Shown in pieces: positions 10,731 through 20,599 of a stretch of DNA of 64,000 nucleotides (positions within the stretch are counted from its first letter, which is position 1; each line of letters opens with the position of its first letter). Source of the DNA: Bufo bufo (Eukaryota > Chordata > Amphibia > Anura > Bufonidae). Location of the stretch: NCBI RefSeq assembly GCF_905171765.1, contig NC_053391.1, positions 684,661,257 to 684,725,256 on the forward strand, given 5' to 3'. The position numbers were made by a program, and so were the translations under genes. The notes under the pieces were generated by a model, which was not told the origin of the DNA, did not search any database, and worked only from the letters and a program-made list of their open reading frames with translations.

Positions 10731-11590
10731 CCAACACAATGGCAGACAGCGGGCTACCACTGATGAAGAAGGCAGCTCAGACCTTCGAAACGCGTATGGT
10801 GACTCCCCCACAAATCCGCTAAACATACCATCCTGGACTCTACCCGACTATTGGATCGAAAAGACCGCTTTACAAACGTTCACGAACTGAACGTAGGGAA
10901 GACACGTGAGATGCCATACAAGTGACGTCACCACCACGTGGGACGCCGAACGGCCATCACAGAACACAGAGCGCAGTAAGGAGGCTCCAGCAGCCGGGAC
11001 ACCCGTACCTTACAAAGAAGGTAAACCACAGTCAGGGTGCAGGCCTTCTCACCGCGTGGGACGCCACACCAGGTGCAGCACCCGACTGGTACATCACCCC
11101 CCTCTTTTTTCCTTTTTCCTTTTATATTACTACCACTAACAGTGACCGGCCAGCAATCCCAGGGAAGCACTGCATATATTTTGCCTTACCTATATTTTAT
11201 ATATTTAAAATTTTTTACTGCGTCTCCACCCATTTACAAACTGTTTACAAGGGACATCTACCCACCAGAGTGCCAACGAACTATTGAAGGTGGCAATTAC
11301 CGCTATACAACCACCGCATTGCTCCATTTGCACTCCCACTCCTGTATTGTACATTTCATTATTACCTTTTTAATATTTCCTTATTCTATTTATTTCCTAT
11401 TTTTTAATTACATTTTTACGTAAGTGGTTATTATTACCAATCATTGTTGAATATTACCCTCTAAACCCAACCCTTTCCTATATTATCGATATAGATAACT
11501 AATAAATGCATATTTTTACCCATCAATCTGTCTACATTGCTCTTTAAGCGTTACCACCAGGTGTAGAGTGACGGTTTTCATTATACCTCC
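10731..11590 (+). repeat. Right PLE terminal repeat (pLTR), about 860 bp
   Basis: It matches the inverted fragment 6060 to 52 (after removing the MITE and LINE) over its full length, and its 3' third matches 6061-6330. It carries the hammerhead core at its start. It lacks the insertions found in the inverted copy and so serves as an internal empty-site reference for both the MITE at 324-821 and the LINE at 905-5549. Confidence 0.8.
10752..10806 (+). ncRNA. Hammerhead ribozyme core in PLE terminal repeat
   Basis: The core CTGATGA (10760-10766) is followed by stem II (GAAGG at 10768-10772 with CCTTC at 10782-10786) and GAAA (10787-10790). A minimal stem III C-GC-G precedes the cleavage triplet GTA (10794-10796). 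Stem I pairs ACCA (10756-10759) with TGGT (10797-10800). One unpaired A (10767) sits between core and stem II. The CGCG at stem III is self-complementary, a feature that could favour dimeric hammerheads. The motif is known from PLEs; cleavage in this copy is a prediction. Confidence 0.68.
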
Positions 11591-12031
11591 AGGCATGATG
11601 ATGTTTTCTCTGCCTGCCCCATCAACCAAAAAGCAGAAGTGGCAGATGCAGAAGGAGCTGAGCCTCTAGGTGTAACGGTAACGCCCCTGTTGCTCCTAGA
11701 GGCTCATTTGCATATAATAAAACATCATTTTTCTCAGTAATGTGGGTACATATGGACATGGGACCAACACAGATGCCTTCAACTGCCAAGTGCACATGCA
11801 AGATCCAGCCACAACCAGAAAACTGTCCGTGGCCACTGGGTTTTCTCCTTCTTGCCCTTCATGCATTTGGCAGCTGGGTACGTCCACACGGTAAAGATTT
11901 GGTCAGCGATATAATCAATTTTCCCGTCACCCAGCAGAAACGGTCAGAGACTACTCCCGCTAAGCAGAAAAAGCATACAATGTGATAGAATCATAGCGTT
12001 GTGCGCCCCCTGCTGTATTGATCTAGGAACC
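11591..12031. mobile_element. Right part of the split foldback MITE
   Basis: Bases from about 11596 to 11810 match 62430-62625 of the intact foldback, including GAGCCTCTAGGTGTAA, GCTCCTAGAGGCTCATTTG, TTTCTCAGTAATG and ACACAGATGCCTTCAACTGC. Similarity fades after about 11830. The segment 11830-12031 shows nothing else recognisable. Confidence 0.6.
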
Positions 12032-12033
12032 TA

Positions 12034-13637
12034 CAGTGGATATAAAAAGTCTACACACCCCTGTTAAAATGTCAGGTTTCTGTGATGTAAAAAAAATAGA
12101 CAAAGATAAATATTTTCAGAACTTTTTCCACCTTTAATGTGACCTTTAAACTGTACAACTCAATTGAAAAACAAACTTAAATCTTTTAGGTGGAGGGAAG
12201 ACAAAATATAAAAATAATATGGTTGCATAAGTGTGCACACCCTTAAACTAATACTTTGTTGAAGCACCTATTGATTTTATTACAGCACTCAGTCTGTTTG
12301 GGTATGAGTCTATCAGCATGGCACATTTTGACTCTTTGCAACACTCCAAGTCTGTCAGATTGCGAGGGCATCTCCTGGGCACAGCCCTCTTCAGATCCCC
12401 CCACAGATTGTCAATCGGATTCAGGTCTGGGCTCTGGCTGGGCCATTCCAAAACTTTACTCTTCTTCTGGTGAAGCCATTCCTTGGTTGATTTGGATGTA
12501 TGCTTTGGGTCGTTGTCATGCTGAAAGATGAAGTTCCTCTTCATGTTCAGCTTTCTAGCAGAAGCCTGAAGGTTTTGTGCCAATATTGACTGGTATCTGG
12601 AACTGTTCAGAATTCCCCTAGCTTAACTAAGGCTCCAGTTCCAGCTGAAGAACAGCCCCTTGGCATGATGCTGCCACCACCATGCTTCACTGTGGGGATG
12701 GGGTTCATTTGGTGATGTGCAGTGTTGTTTTTGGGCCAAACATATCATTTGGAATTATGGCCAAAAAGTTCAACCTTGGTTTCATCAGACCATAACACCT
12801 TTTCCCACATGCTTTTTGGAGACTTCAGATGTGTTTTTGCAAAATGTAGCCTGGCTTGGATGTTTTCTTCGTAAGAAGGCTTTCGTCTTGCCACTCTACC
12901 CCATAGCCCAGACATATGAAGAATACGGGAGATTGTTGTCACATGTACCACACGGCCAGGACTTGCCAGATATTCCTGCAGCTCCTTTAATTTTGCTGTA
13001 GGCCTCTTGGTCGCCTCCCAGACCAGTTTTCTTCTCATCTTTTCATCAGTTTTGGAGGGACGTCCAGTTCTTGGTGATGTCACTGTTGTGCCATATTTTC
13101 TCCACTTGATGATGACTGTCTTCACTGTGTTCCATGGTAGATCTAATGCCTTGGAAATTCTTTTGTCCCCTTCTCCTGACTGATACCTTCTAACAATGAG
13201 ATCCCTCTGATTCTTTGGAAGCTCTCTGTGGACCATGGCTTTTGCTGTGGGGTGCGACTAAGAAAATTTCAGGAAAGACCAACTAGAGCAGCTGAACTTT
13301 ATTTGGGGTTAATCAGAGGCACTTTACATGATGGCCGGTGTACGCTGACTCCTATTTAACAGGATTCTGAATGTGATTGCATAATTCTGAACACAGCTAC
13401 ATCCCCAGTTATAAGAGGGTGTGCAAACTTATGCAACCACATTAGTTTAGTTTTTTTTTGTTTTCTTCCCTCCACCTAAAAGATTTCAGTTTGTTTTGAA
13501 ATTGAGTGGTACAGTTTATAGGTCACATTAAAGGTGGAAAAAGTTCTGAAATGATTGATCTTTGTCTCATTTTTTTTACATCACAGAAACCTCACCTGAC
13601 ATTTTAACAGGGGTGTGTAGACTTTTTATATCCACTG
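12034..13637 (-). mobile_element. Tc1-type transposon, 1604 bp, TA target
   Basis: The ends CAGTGGATATAAAAAG and its complement are flanked by TA on both sides (12032-12033 and 13638-13639). The terminal inverted repeats are long, about 215 bp, and include GTTAAAATGTCAGGTTTCTG. The length is typical for vertebrate Tc1 elements. The transposase lies on the minus strand and is broken. Confidence 0.92.
12248..13236 (-). pseudogene. Tc1 transposase, inactivated
   Basis: The ORF starts at Met (13236) with an N-terminal helix-turn-helix region (LPKNQRDLIVRRYQSGEG), a GRP(S)-type linker in RTGRPSKTDEK, a second DNA-binding half and the first catalytic Asp in VLWSDETKVELFG. A stop after FGHNSK replaces an expected Arg codon, probably CGA to TGA. 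Further stops and a frame change occur around 12620. The C-terminal piece (12583-12248) has the second Asp in [11 protein letters not shown] and DLNPIDNLW, where the third catalytic residue is Asp instead of the usual Glu. At least two independent lesions show it is dead. Confidence 0.9.
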
Positions 13638-13639
13638 TA

Positions 13640-14402
13640 CATACAGCGGGCAGGTATAGGGCGGTTGTATGCATCTTCAGGGTATAGGGAGGTTGTGACA
13701 TTTAGACACTAGGTGGATTTCCACTGCACCATCTGGGTTCTACTTCCACCCATTGCCCTATGAAGATGGGCTGAGTGCAAGTTTCCTGCCAGATCAGTTC
13801 TCGAAGACATCTGGCACCCCTTATCTCCTAGAGGAACGTATGGTCAAATGTGTTAAACTCAACAATCCAAAAGGCAGATGTTGGGGGTAGTAGGGCTGCA
13901 TCTATACTGATTATATTGTTGATGGATCCCACCAGGATCAGAACCAGTCACCATCTAATTTCCAAGGTGACGAGGCGGATGTTTGCGGTCATCAGGAATT
14001 AATCACTTCATTCGGAACCTGTGTCTGGCTGTAAGGCAACTGGCGGCAGCAGCAGCCTCCACCGATGACAAATTCTAAGGCCCGGCCTCTTGGCTACGTC
14101 CCACCCCTCAGTCATCCATCACTCAAAAACAGAAGACATCAGGAGGAAAGAAATCAGCAGGATCTCAACAAGCCGTGAGGTGCTCCTGTATTTCACAGCT
14201 CTGGGTATTGACGAGTATTAAAAGCAAGTACATTCATCGATGGGCATCCAGGGGGATTGTGAGCGCAGAGCCGGAGCAGAGAGGGGGATTATGTGTGCTG
14301 GAAGAACCAGACTCAAGATGTTTTGTGCTCGACATAGAAGCCCGAAGACTTGCGAATAAGAACATGGGGAGGATCTCTGGCTTCTGCTACTGAAAAGGTG
14401 AA
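13640..14402. other. No recognised feature
   Basis: I see no repeat signature, RNA gene or convincing exon. Short frames such as 14175-14393 have no recognisable similarity. Confidence 0.5.
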
Positions 14403-14404
14403 TT

Positions 14405-15215
14405 ATGCCAACCAGGAGACTTCTAGTGCTTGGGAGTACATGTCACAGAGCATGCCCACAACACCCTCCCATAGAGTTGTTTTCTGATTGCACGCCTGCT
14501 CTCGACAGTTTTCAGGTGAATTACGCCTACTAGTAGATGCATAGCATTTACATACTAGTGGGCATGCTCGTTTTGTCATTCGTAGCATTTTGACTGCGCA
14601 GAAAAAAAGTTTTATACTGTATGTATATGACATCGCCGATGCTCTGACAGCAGTCCCACATGTGCTCTGGGTGTCCCCACCCTGCGCCATCCCCGCGGGC
14701 TGGATTGCTACGATGTCACCGCTAGCTTCACCGAACGGGCTGGGAATGAACCGCGCAGGCACACAATTTCAATGCAGGTGGTACTGCTGATCAAAGCCAA
14801 GGGAGGGGGGCTGGCTGGGGTTTATCTGCAGGACACGGAGCATCCCACAGGCTTGGGGCCGCCCTTGGGGCACTTGCAACATGATTGCCACAAGTGGAAA
14901 AAAAACTTTCTTTTTTTTACTGTACAAAGAAAAAGCAATGAATTGCAAAAAAAAAAAAAGGGCATGCCCACAAGAGTGTAAGCGCCGTACCGACCGCTGT
15001 GCGTCATTTAGTAGGAATAATTCACTTCCTTTTACACCAGAGACGATAAGGAGCTCAAAAACCATCTGCTAATACAAAACGAAACAAGACAGAAATAGAC
15101 AGCAGGCGTGCAATTATCAGAAAATGTCTGATTGATTTCAGTGGGAGGATGTTGTGGGCATGCTCTGCGACATAGTCTCCGCGCAGCGAAAGGGAGGAGG
15201 AGATGAGCTGTCTCC
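14405..15215. mobile_element. Diverged foldback element (inverted repeats about 14430-14560 / 15095-15200)
   Basis: The left arm contains CAGAGCATGCCCACAACACC and GATTGCACGCCTGCT. The right arm contains the complements GATGTTGTGGGCATGCTCTG and AGCAGGCGTGCAATTATC. Outer ends both show GGAGAC-like sequence on the inverted strand, but no clean target duplication is visible. It has no coding capacity. Superfamily unknown. Confidence 0.55.
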
Positions 15216-16304
15216 ATCAGCTACTGTCAATAGTCTTATCCTAGGTTATCTACCTTCAGCTTTACAACAGAGGTGTAACCTTTAATTGTAATCTTACTCT
15301 TTAATTATGATGAAGTGACTGTTGATCCTGTCCCAGTGTACGCAGCAAAGGTGATAGGAAGTATAAGTCTACAGTGAGCGCTCAATGGCCTGTGTGAAAA
15401 CTGCAATACTGGAGATAGTGGAAAACTAGGTTCTGGGGGGAACCGTCAGGCCCCACCCATTTACCCCCTGGACTAATAATAACATGATGCATCGGTTTTG
15501 CCCAGATTGGTCCTTTAAGGAAAAAGGCTGTAACCAAATCTATACTAGAAAACATGACACTACATACATATACTATGGAGAAAATGCAGACATAGCAGAG
15601 CCGACTTTGTAATTAGGCACAACAAGCGTTACATATGATAGCAGGTTAACCTACTGCCTAATCCTAAAGGGACTGCCCAGTTTAATGAGCTCTTATCCGC
15701 CAGACCAGCGTGGTAATACAAGGGCTGCTTCCCAGAGCTTTAACCAGATCTTCAGGTAATTAGATTACTGCGCTGTACCGCACGGCGTGCCAGCAGCGCC
15801 CGCTTACTACAGAGGATGCTGAGGCTATATATAGCTGCTGGGTTTTCCTCGAAGCTCGGATGCAGCACTATCGGATATCATAAAACTGATGAACTAGCAG
15901 AACTGCAGCGTATTCATTACATGGAGCGTCCAGAGGGAAATCAGCCGCCATAACTCCGCACACGAGACCGCCGTTACACTGACACGCTCGGATTTCCTAC
16001 AGTTACTTCATATGTTCTTATATTTCACTCAAGAATAAACAAAAGATTTTATCCAGATGCCTGAGAATGAAGCACAATATGTATAAGTCAGGGAGAGAGC
16101 GGGGACAGTTATGTGGCGGCACACATGCCCATGAAGCACCAGGGATTGAAAAGAAAAGAGCACCAATTTACCATCTGGTTCCCACATGTCTTCCCATTAT
16201 TTACTGCTTCTGCTTGTTCATGGTCTGCACAGAATGATTGTATAATGGGAATAGTGGTTTTCACACCAGGGACTTTAGTCATTTGGTCTGACTGTTTCCA
16301 ATGA
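15216..16304. other. Low-copy-looking DNA, no recognised gene
   Basis: There is no tandem or inverted structure. The part 15650-16060 has balanced composition with AT-rich motifs such as GGTAATTAGATTACTGCG and could be a conserved non-coding element. I cannot test that without alignment. Confidence 0.4.
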
Positions 16305-17130
16305 CAGCAAGCAGAATAGTGAGTGCAGCTGTGGAGTATAATACAGGATGTAACTGAGGATCAGTACAGGATAAGTAATGTATGTACACAGTGACTGCAC
16401 CAGCAGAATAGTGAGTGCAGCTCTGGAGTATAATACAGGATGTAACTCAGGATCAGTACAGGATCAGTAATGTAATGTATGTACACAGTAACTGCACCAG
16501 CAGAATAGTGAGTGCAGCTCTGGAGTATAATACAGGAGTAACTCAGGATCAGTACAGGATAAGTAATGTAATGTATGTACACAGTAACTGCACCAGCAGA
16601 ATAGTGAGTGCAGCTCTGGAGTATAATACAGGATGTAACTCAGGATCAGTACAGGATAAGTAATGTATGTACACAGTGACTGCACCAGCAGAATAGTGAG
16701 TGCAGCTCTGGAGTATAATACAGGATGTAACTCAGGATCAGTACAGGATAAGTAATGTATGTACACAGTGACTGCACCAGCAGAATAGTGAGTGCAGCTC
16801 TGGAGTATAATACAGGATGTAACTCAGGATCAGTACAGGATAAGTAATGTAATGTATGTACACAGTGACTGCACCAGCAGAATAGTGAGTGCAGCTCTGG
16901 AGTATAATACAGGATGTAACTCAGGATCAGTACAGGATAAGTAATGTAATGCATGTACACAGTGACTGCATCAGCAGAATAGTGAGTGCAGCTCTGGAGT
17001 ATAATACAGGATGTAACTCAGGATCAGTACAGGATAAGTAATGTAATGTATGTACACAGTGACTGCACCAGCAGAATAGTGAGTGCAGCTCTGGAGTATA
17101 ATACAGGATGTAACTCAGGATCAGTACAAG
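16305..17130. repeat. Tandem array with 92/97-bp unit, about 8.5 copies
   Basis: Each unit contains CAGCAGAATAGTGAGTGCAG, CTCTGGAGTATAATACAGG, GTAACTCAGGATCAGTACAG and TGTACACAGTGACTGCACC. Units differ by presence of an extra TGTAA in the TAATGTAATGTATG segment (97 vs 92 bp). Copies are highly similar. It yields spurious ORFs on both strands. Confidence 0.92.
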
Positions 17131-17812
17131 AGTAGACATGAACTTGTACATATGGGGGAACCCTTTGTTACCTTGTACAGACCCCAGTATTTATTGCTGG
17201 CTGCTGGATGGGTGAGGTTTCCAGATGCAGCTGGATCAGTCAGGCAGGGGTATGGGGAAACATGAATGGAGGACACAGTATGGCCGCCGATACTGGAGAA
17301 CAGTGAAATCAGCTCCCTGCTCCAGTGAAGGTGACTGTGAGGCGTTTAACACAAAATCTGTCAGGTTATTAAGTGGTTGCCGCAGAGCATGTTACCGGCT
17401 GACAGGTCACATCATTATCCTCCTTCTCCGCAGGAAATGAGTGTCTATTAGAAATGAGTGCGGAGTTGAATGGAGCGACGGTCACCCATGCACGCAGCCG
17501 CTCCATTCTTCTCTATCGGGAACGTCTACTCAGCTACATCCACCAGTCCCACAGAGTCAAATGAAGCATGCGTGTTCAAGCATAGAGCACAGGCCTCCAT
17601 TGGATTATAAATCATATACTTGTACCATAAAATATACTCACATCCATAACTAAATAAATAAAACACGCGGACACAAGTATTTGGGTGGAATAAATTAGGC
17701 CACGGCCAACTTTATTAAAGATTATCTTAAACCAATTAAAGCTGTATCAATCATACCAATAACTTAATAAACAATAATTAGACCAGCCATAAGCTCGGCC
17801 TAAACTTCAGAC
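17131..17812 (-). other. Mostly unassigned; right part may be Ngaro 3'-terminal sequence
   Basis: From about 17640 the minus strand reads a TGGCCTAATTTATTCC and GTCCGCGTGTTTTATTTA pattern that I associate with the tail of anuran Ngaro/DIRS-like elements. The Ngaro body resumes at 18711 after the foldback 17817-18706. The part 17131-17640 shows nothing recognisable. Confidence 0.35.
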
Positions 17813-17816
17813 TTAA

Positions 17817-18706
17817 AAGGATAACTATGGTATTTTTTTTTATTTGCTAGTTTATTAGAGCTAGGCATGTATACCTGAGTAAGGCCTTGTTCACATCAGC
17901 GTTCAGCCTTTCCGTTCTCCTGCTCCGTTATAGGAGCAGGAAAACGGAAAGGACGGATTCGGCTCATAACTGAGCCGAACGGAGCCTACGGACCTCATAG
18001 ACCCCCATAGACTATAATGGGGTCCGTTAGGTTTCCGCTCAGAAGATGATTTTGGAGCGGAGACAAAAGTCCTGCATGCAGGACTTTTGTCTCCGCTCCA
18101 AAATCATCTTCTGAGCGGAAACCTAACGGACCCCATTATAGTCTATGGGGGTCTATGAGGTCCGTAGGCTCCGTTCGGCTCAGTTATGAGCCGAATCCGT
18201 CCTTTCCGTTTTCCTGCTCCTATAACGGAGCAGGAGAACGGAAAGGCTGAACGCTGATGTGAACAAGGCCTTAGTCTGTCAATGATTGTCAAAAGATCTG
18301 TAATTACCTCATAATAACAGCTTTCATTAATGTCTCCTGTCCCTTCCCACTGCTCCGGCTAGGAAGACAGAGGGGCGGTCCTTCACACTGCATGCCTGCA
18401 TTAGGCTTCAGAGTGAGGAGGCGTGTCTCTCAGTAATCCAATCTGATTGGCTGGCAGGAAGCTGCTGGCTACAGCAAGTTTGTATGTGACCTGAGGGAAT
18501 GCAGTTTTGGCCTCAGAGAACTGGCAGAGGAGCCACCTTGAGAAGATCCTCATAATGTAGGATTCAAAACAGCCGTAACTAAGGGGGAAAACTCAAGGAA
18601 AACAGTGGTAAGTGAAGAAACCAAAGATTGCTTTATGCATAATGCTGCTGCAGCAGTAACATATGCTAACATTGATTTTTTTAAATGAAAATATAACAGT
18701 TATCCT
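17817..18706. mobile_element. TTAA-flanked foldback element (piggyBac-like MITE)
   Basis: The left end (TTAA)AAGGATAACTATGG at 17813 and right end CAGTTATCCT(TTAA) at 18710 are inverted repeats flanked by TTAA, the target of piggyBac-type transposons. The internal part 18290-18690 resembles a common amphibian repeat with CAGAGGGGCGGTCCTTCACA. A 394-bp perfect palindrome (17880-18273) is inserted in it. Confidence 0.65.
17880..18273. mobile_element. Perfect 394-bp palindrome (young hairpin MITE)
   Basis: The two 197-bp arms are exact reverse complements when read base by base, centred on CCTGCATGCAGG between 18076 and 18077. The ends read AAGGCCTTGTTCACATC and its complement, and TA on each side could be a Tc1/mariner-type target duplication. 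There is no spacer and no mismatch. A MITE of very recent origin, or arm homogenisation, would explain this; an assembly artefact is the alternative. Confidence 0.85.
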
Positions 18707-18763
18707 TTAACGCGTCTGCTCACCTTTTCAGTGAGCGACTTTGTACTCACCGGACCATGCCGG

Positions 18764-19362
18764 CTAAATAGGCGGCATGGGCCCCACCCCACCTACAGCT
18801 ATTTCAATCCTAGCTTGCATGATCAAGTTAAAAATATCTAAACCGATCTCTGACAAATGAATCTTGTCTGAAAAATAAAGGCCGGGCAAACCACCTTCAA
18901 GGTCCACGTGCCTAAAGGAAAACCCCCAAACTAAAGGCATATTAAACAAGCGTATCCTAATCTTATCCAAATATTTAAAATTAGAATAGGATAACCAAAG
19001 TAGACAAGGAATCATCTCCGAAAAAACTAAACGGGCGTCAGGGAACAATCGTCTGGTCCCAACCATAGTACGCTTCATACAAAAAGCCAATTCAATTCAA
19101 TGGTACCCAATTTGCCCACATCATGAAAAATAATTATATCGGGGTCTGGGTACAGTGAACACATTTCTAACAGCACGTCCATCAAACCTTCCCACTGAAG
19201 ACCCCTGACTCCATTCCAATAGATTCGAACAGCATCTGTAGACCAAGAGAGATGGTCACCGTACGATCTTTCTAAAGCTCTGCGATGGGACCAGTATACG
19301 AAAGAATGGCCGATGATCCATACAGGGAGTCCTGTGAAAACTACAACATAAACAAACATCAA
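18764..19362 (-). pseudogene. SGNH/GDSL-hydrolase-like domain of the Ngaro element
   Basis: Two overlapping frames make up the domain. The first (19362-19075) has VWIIGHSFVYW, with the nucleophile Ser in GHS, then VRIYWNGVRGLQW and DIIIFHDVGKLG, where the usual GGND block is degraded. The second (19090-18764) has FPDARLVFSEMIP and YFSDKIHLSEIGLDIFN, which carries the catalytic Asp-x-x-His pair. SGNH domains are known from some vertebrate Ngaro elements, with unknown role in the cycle. The loss of Asn/Asp in the third block and the frame change suggest an inactive copy. Confidence 0.78.
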
Positions 19363-20000
19363 TCTACAGAAAAATCAGGACGAACATACAGTTTAAAACG
19401 ATTAGACGACCATCTCCCAATCCGTTTAATCACAGACGCACTCAAACCAGACCGAGCCGCCACCGTAGCGGCTCCAATCCGGAAAGAATGCAACGTAATC
19501 CGGAAACCTTCCAAACCCAGCTCCCGTAAACATTTAGACAGCACAGACCGAAATTGATATTGAGTTAATGGAGAAACATCTGCATGCACAAAGAAAACAT
19601 TACCACCAGTACCGACATTACCACCATACTCACCGGACAAATACAACCCGACCCGACTCTGTTCACTCGAATCCAGGTACCCTTACCTGACTGATCCATT
19701 TTTGACGTCGAAAGAAAAAAACAGGACATAATTAACATGAATATGGACATGCTGCAAAGCCAAACCCAAACTTGACCCTCCATTCTTCGGAAACGATTCA
19801 CTAATTCTAAAAGCACCAAAAAACAAAAACATACAACAAAACGCAGTGGAAAAAAGCAACGCCTCAAAACTATCAAAGCAAACCAATGAAGCAGCGTGAC
19901 ACAATGACCTCAACAGCGTAGGTGAAATGGGACACCTGCTGTCCGGAAAACAATTACCGCGTTTGTAACCTTTTAAAATCTGCTAAAATCAAGAAATAAT
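19359..20000 (-). pseudogene. Tyrosine recombinase of the Ngaro element
   Basis: The C-terminal frame (19646-19359) has LHSFRIGAATVAARSGLS, matching the H-x-x-R catalytic block, and IGRWSSNRFKLYVRP, carrying the catalytic Tyr. The N-terminal part lies in frames upstream (19913-19683) with LLFSTAFCCMFLFFGAFRIS, where the first catalytic Arg is expected in the FRISE segment. A stop and frame change near 19680 separate the pieces. The enzyme would integrate a circular cDNA by site-specific recombination without target duplication. Confidence 0.85.
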
Positions 20001-20057
20001 CCAACATACAAGGAGAACCTAAAACTCAAAGAAAAAAGGAAACACCAGATCGAACCT

Positions 20058-20534
20058 TTAAAACAGTAGCATAAGCCAAACCATCCGTAAATAACGCAAC
20101 ACACAAAATGCCAATGCAGCAACTTCACCACCAGAATAAGGAGACCAACCTCTAGCTGCGGTAAAACGACACCACCGAAGCCAAGAACGGACGCGATCAT
20201 ACCACGTTGTCGGAGCCATAGATGACTGTAAGTAAGACATACCCAGGACCAAATCAGATTCCAACAATTTAACTACTAACGGACACTTTGACAAAAAACT
20301 GTTAACTGCAAATAAAACACCCTTATTGTCAGCATGCAAAACAATCCTCTTATTGGAAAAACAACTACCCCATAAAACTAAAGACCCCACTACAGGAAAA
20401 AGCTCTGATAAAACAATGTTCTTAGTCACCCCATTCATTACCCAAGCAAAATGCCATTCTGATGCGCACCAGTGCCCTTTCCAATACGCACCAAAACCAG
20501 CTGCATCCGTGAATAACTCCATAAAAGAAGCCAA
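20058..20534 (-). pseudogene. RNase H domain of the Ngaro element
   Basis: The 158-residue frame has LFTDAAGFGAYWKGHW (first Asp), SELFPVVGSLVLWG (Glu) and IVLHADNKGVLFAVN (second Asp), the standard acidic triad of retroelement RNase H. It ends LPTTWYDRVRSWL-like and runs toward the recombinase. It would remove the RNA strand after reverse transcription. It is intact as a fragment but isolated by frameshifts. Confidence 0.85.
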
Positions 20535-20599
20535 AACAAAATCTTCCTGCCATTATATTGCTGAAAAAATTCTAACCAAACCATAAAATCTTCTTTAAC

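Larger units (their letters stand above)
6061..11590 (+). mobile_element. Penelope-like element (PLE), main copy, degenerate
   Basis: The element comprises a partial direct terminal repeat (6061-6408), a decayed ORF with PLE-type reverse transcriptase and a C-terminal GIY-YIG-like endonuclease (about 6484-9660), an A/C-rich 3' region, and a full terminal repeat (10731-11590) with a hammerhead core. The order RT then GIY-YIG and the RPADKGGATIVLD and YIDDV blocks identify the class. Multiple frameshifts and stops show it is inactive. The left neighbour is an inverted piece of the same family. Confidence 0.85.

Noticed and set aside
16361..17151. Open frames with repeated YPVLILSYILYYTPELHSLF
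   Set aside because: They are translations of the 92/97-bp tandem array.
17880..18273. Rho-independent terminator or bacterial attachment site
   Set aside because: The scale (394 bp) and the vertebrate transposon context do not fit; a hairpin MITE explains it.
18764..19362. Host GDSL esterase gene
   Set aside because: The domain directly follows the tyrosine recombinase in overlapping frames on the same strand, so it belongs to the retrotransposon.
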